From Actibacterium sp. MT2.3-13A (GTDB taxonomy: Bacteria; Pseudomonadota; Alphaproteobacteria; Rhodobacterales; Rhodobacteraceae), in NCBI RefSeq assembly GCF_018139985.1, contig NZ_JAGSOU010000004.1:143716-207715 (forward strand): a stretch of 64,000 nucleotides of DNA, read 5' to 3'. Of the stretch, positions 62,448 to 64,000 are shown one piece after another (within the stretch, counting starts at the first letter, position 1; each line of letters opens with the position of its first letter). The notes under the pieces are model-generated. The model saw only the letters and a program-made list of their open reading frames with translations. It searched no databases and was not told the DNA's origin. Position numbers and translations under genes: made by a program.

Positions 62448-63603
62448 GTTCTGCGCCGCGCTGGCGCTGCTGCTGGCGCCGCTGCCGGCGCCGGCTGCCG
62501 AGAGGGCCTGGTTCGTCTATCTCGGCCTTGACGGCGACCCCTATTACGAGCCGCAGCCGGTCTATACCGGGCTCTCGCTGAAGGATCGCCACCGCCCGGT
62601 CGACGGCGCGCGCCTCGCGCTGAAGGGAACCGGGGTGCTGGAGCGCGCGCTGGGCATCGATTTCGAAATGCAGGAAACGCTGCTCGGTGCGGACGCATCC
62701 GCCGTCGAGGCCGTCCGCGCCGCACGGGAAGGCGGGGCGCTTGCGGTCCTTCTGGACCTGCCGGAGGACCGGATGGAACAGGTGCTGGCCCGCGAAGGCG
62801 ACAAGATGTTGCTCTTCAATATCCGGCACGCCGCCGACCGGTGGCGCGGGCCAGATTGCGCGCCGATGCTGTTGCACACCATTCCCTCGCGCGCGATGCT
62901 CTCCGACGCGCTGGCCCAGCATCTGCGGTCGCGGGGATGGACGCGCATCCTTCTGCTGGCCGGCAAGGCGCCGGAGGACCGTGACGAGGCCGAGGCGATC
63001 GGCCGGTCGGCTGCCAAGTTCGGCCTGCGCATCGTGGCCGAGCGGGATTTCGTTCTGACCAACGATCCGCGTCAGCGCGGCAGCAGCAACATAGCGCTGC
63101 TGACAGGCCCGCCGGCCCATGACGTGATCTGGCTTGCCGACACCGAGGGCGAATTCGGCCGATATGTGCCCTACGCCACCTATTCCCCGCGCCCGGTGGT
63201 GGGCAGCGAGGGGCTGTCGGCCTTCGCCTGGCACTGGACCTGGGAACGCCACGGCGCGCCGCAACTCAATCAGCGGTTTCGGCGACTGGCGGAGCGCGAT
63301 ATGGAACCGGAGGACTGGGCTGCCTGGATCGCCGCCAGCGCGGTCATCCAGACAGTCGCGCAGAGCGGCACTGCCGACCGCCTTCGGATCGCGGATCTCA
63401 TCCGTTCCGGTGATTTCGCGCTCGATCTCTACAAGGGGGTGCGCGGCAGTTTCCGCGAATGGAACGGCCAGTTGCGCCAGCCGATCCTGCTGGCAACGCA
63501 TAACGCGGTCATCGAACGTGCCCCGGTCGATGGTTTCGAACATCGAACCGACACCCTGGACACGCTCGGCATCGACGCGCCCGAGAGTCGCTGCCCGCGC
63601 TGA
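62422..63603 (+). CDS. ABC transporter substrate-binding protein of the PQQ alcohol dehydrogenase system (LutA-like)
   Basis: The 393-residue product has a signal peptide (FLSTIARFCAALALLLAPLPAPAA) and a periplasmic binding-protein fold of the PQQ-associated group: FVYLGLDGDPYYEPQPVYTGLSLKDRHRPVDGARLALKGTGVLERALGIDFEMQETLLGAD, then RILLLAGKAPEDRDEAEAIGRSAAKFGLRIVAERDF. It is comparable with LutA, the binding protein of lanthanide import in methylotrophs, and with the ATPase and permease encoded at 53540 and 54274, nearly 9 kb away. It starts inside the beta-propeller gene. Its ligand has not been established from sequence. Confidence 0.85.
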   Translation: MTFLSTIARFCAALALLLAPLPAPAAERAWFVYLGLDGDPYYEPQPVYTGLSLKDRHRPVDGARLALKGTGVLERALGIDFEMQETLLGADASAVEAVRAAREGGALAVLLDLPEDRMEQVLAREGDKMLLFNIRHAADRWRGPDCAPMLLHTIPSRAMLSDALAQHLRSRGWTRILLLAGKAPEDRDEAEAIGRSAAKFGLRIVAERDFVLTNDPRQRGSSNIALLTGPPAHDVIWLADTEGEFGRYVPYATYSPRPVVGSEGLSAFAWHWTWERHGAPQLNQRFRRLAERDMEPEDWAAWIAASAVIQTVAQSGTADRLRIADLIRSGDFALDLYKGVRGSFREWNGQLRQPILLATHNAVIERAPVDGFEHRTDTLDTLGIDAPESRCPR

Positions 63604-63903
63604 CCGCCGCATCGGTGGGACATTCCAACCATCACCGCCCCCACTCGAGCCTCGACGGGCTCACCCCGTGGGAGTATCACCAACGGTCGAAAGAGGACCA
63701 AATCCTGAACAGAGCTAACTCATAAGCGCGGACTCGAAGGGGAGCAGGTCACGAAGAGACGCTCCCGGCCGCCTGCGCAGTTGCCCTTCCGCCACGCCGC
63801 TTAACGGGCCTCGGTTGCTTCCACAGTGCTTCCAGGGGCATTAATGCAACGCAAGAAGCCGCCCATGGGCGGCTCGTAACCTGTTGATAATGTGTATGGA
63901 ATT
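63604..63903. other. Non-coding region before the tRNA
   Basis: About 300 bases between the LutA-like gene and tRNA-fMet. It contains a palindrome (63857-63874) and no open frame with a credible start. No repeat of the tRNA 3' end, integrase remnant or mobile element was recognised. Confidence 0.5.
63857..63874 (-). terminator. Palindrome downstream of tRNA-fMet
   Basis: AGCCGCCCATGGGCGGCT is a perfect 18-base palindrome about 30 bases after the tRNA 3' end on its strand, followed by TCTTG. It is a likely terminator or processing hairpin for the tRNA transcript. Confidence 0.55.
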
Positions 63904-63980
<77 letters not shown>

Positions 63981-64000
63981 ACAGTTATGGGATCATCGTT

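Overview
The window looks like chromosomal DNA of an alphaproteobacterium of the Rhodobacterales (Paracoccus/Roseobacter relatives). The reasons are the very high G+C, tightly overlapping genes, a LexA box of the alphaproteobacterial GAAC-N7-GAAC type, an Irr-type iron box in front of mbfA, a DUF2794 gene, a complete beta-hydroxyaspartate cycle operon and a C1:A72 initiator tRNA. No insertion sequence, phage gene, rRNA or CRISPR array was seen. The left end cuts through folC.

Positions 1-22 kb are mainly housekeeping and stress genes. They include the folC 3' end, zapE, an MFS transporter, a HAD/ornithine-cyclodeaminase/hydrolase operon, a DUF188 gene with fghA, an AEC transporter, an iron exporter (mbfA), a TetR regulator and a NYN-LOTUS protein. 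Then come glutathione-dependent formaldehyde dehydrogenase, imuB, DUF2794, an NlpC/P60 protein, an M17 aminopeptidase, a beta-carbonic anhydrase, a MuiA-like protein, asd and a KpsS-like protein. A GC-rich, hairpin-bearing dispersed repeat lies in three of the intergenic gaps.

Positions 21.9-34.5 kb form a coherent catabolic island. PuuD, UraH and a PuuE-UraD fusion take urate to allantoate; AllE and AllA take ureidoglycine to glyoxylate and urea; a NCS2 permease imports the purine. BhcABCD with its IclR regulator BhcR sits inside this set and converts two glyoxylate into oxaloacetate. Only the allantoate-hydrolysing step is missing from the window.

Positions 34.5-53.3 kb carry an OxyR-like regulator that has lost the peroxidatic cysteine, divergent from a seven-gene Mrp Na+/H+ antiporter operon. 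These are followed by a DEAD-box helicase, a mobA/mobR-like 3-hydroxybenzoate monooxygenase and MarR regulator pair, an old-yellow-enzyme, a divergent oxyR-katG pair and a quinone oxidoreductase with its LysR neighbour.

Positions 53.4-63.6 kb form a second island. It holds a PQQ alcohol dehydrogenase with the Asp-x-Asp lanthanide signature, a di-haem cytochrome c, ABC transporter parts of the family found with PQQ alcohol dehydrogenases (comparable with lanthanide-uptake lut genes), a beta-propeller, a second nitrate/taurine-type ABC transporter of unknown cargo, a small exported protein and an exported ankyrin protein. AdhC and FghA, elsewhere in the window, would handle formaldehyde from such oxidation. 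The right edge has an initiator tRNA-Met.
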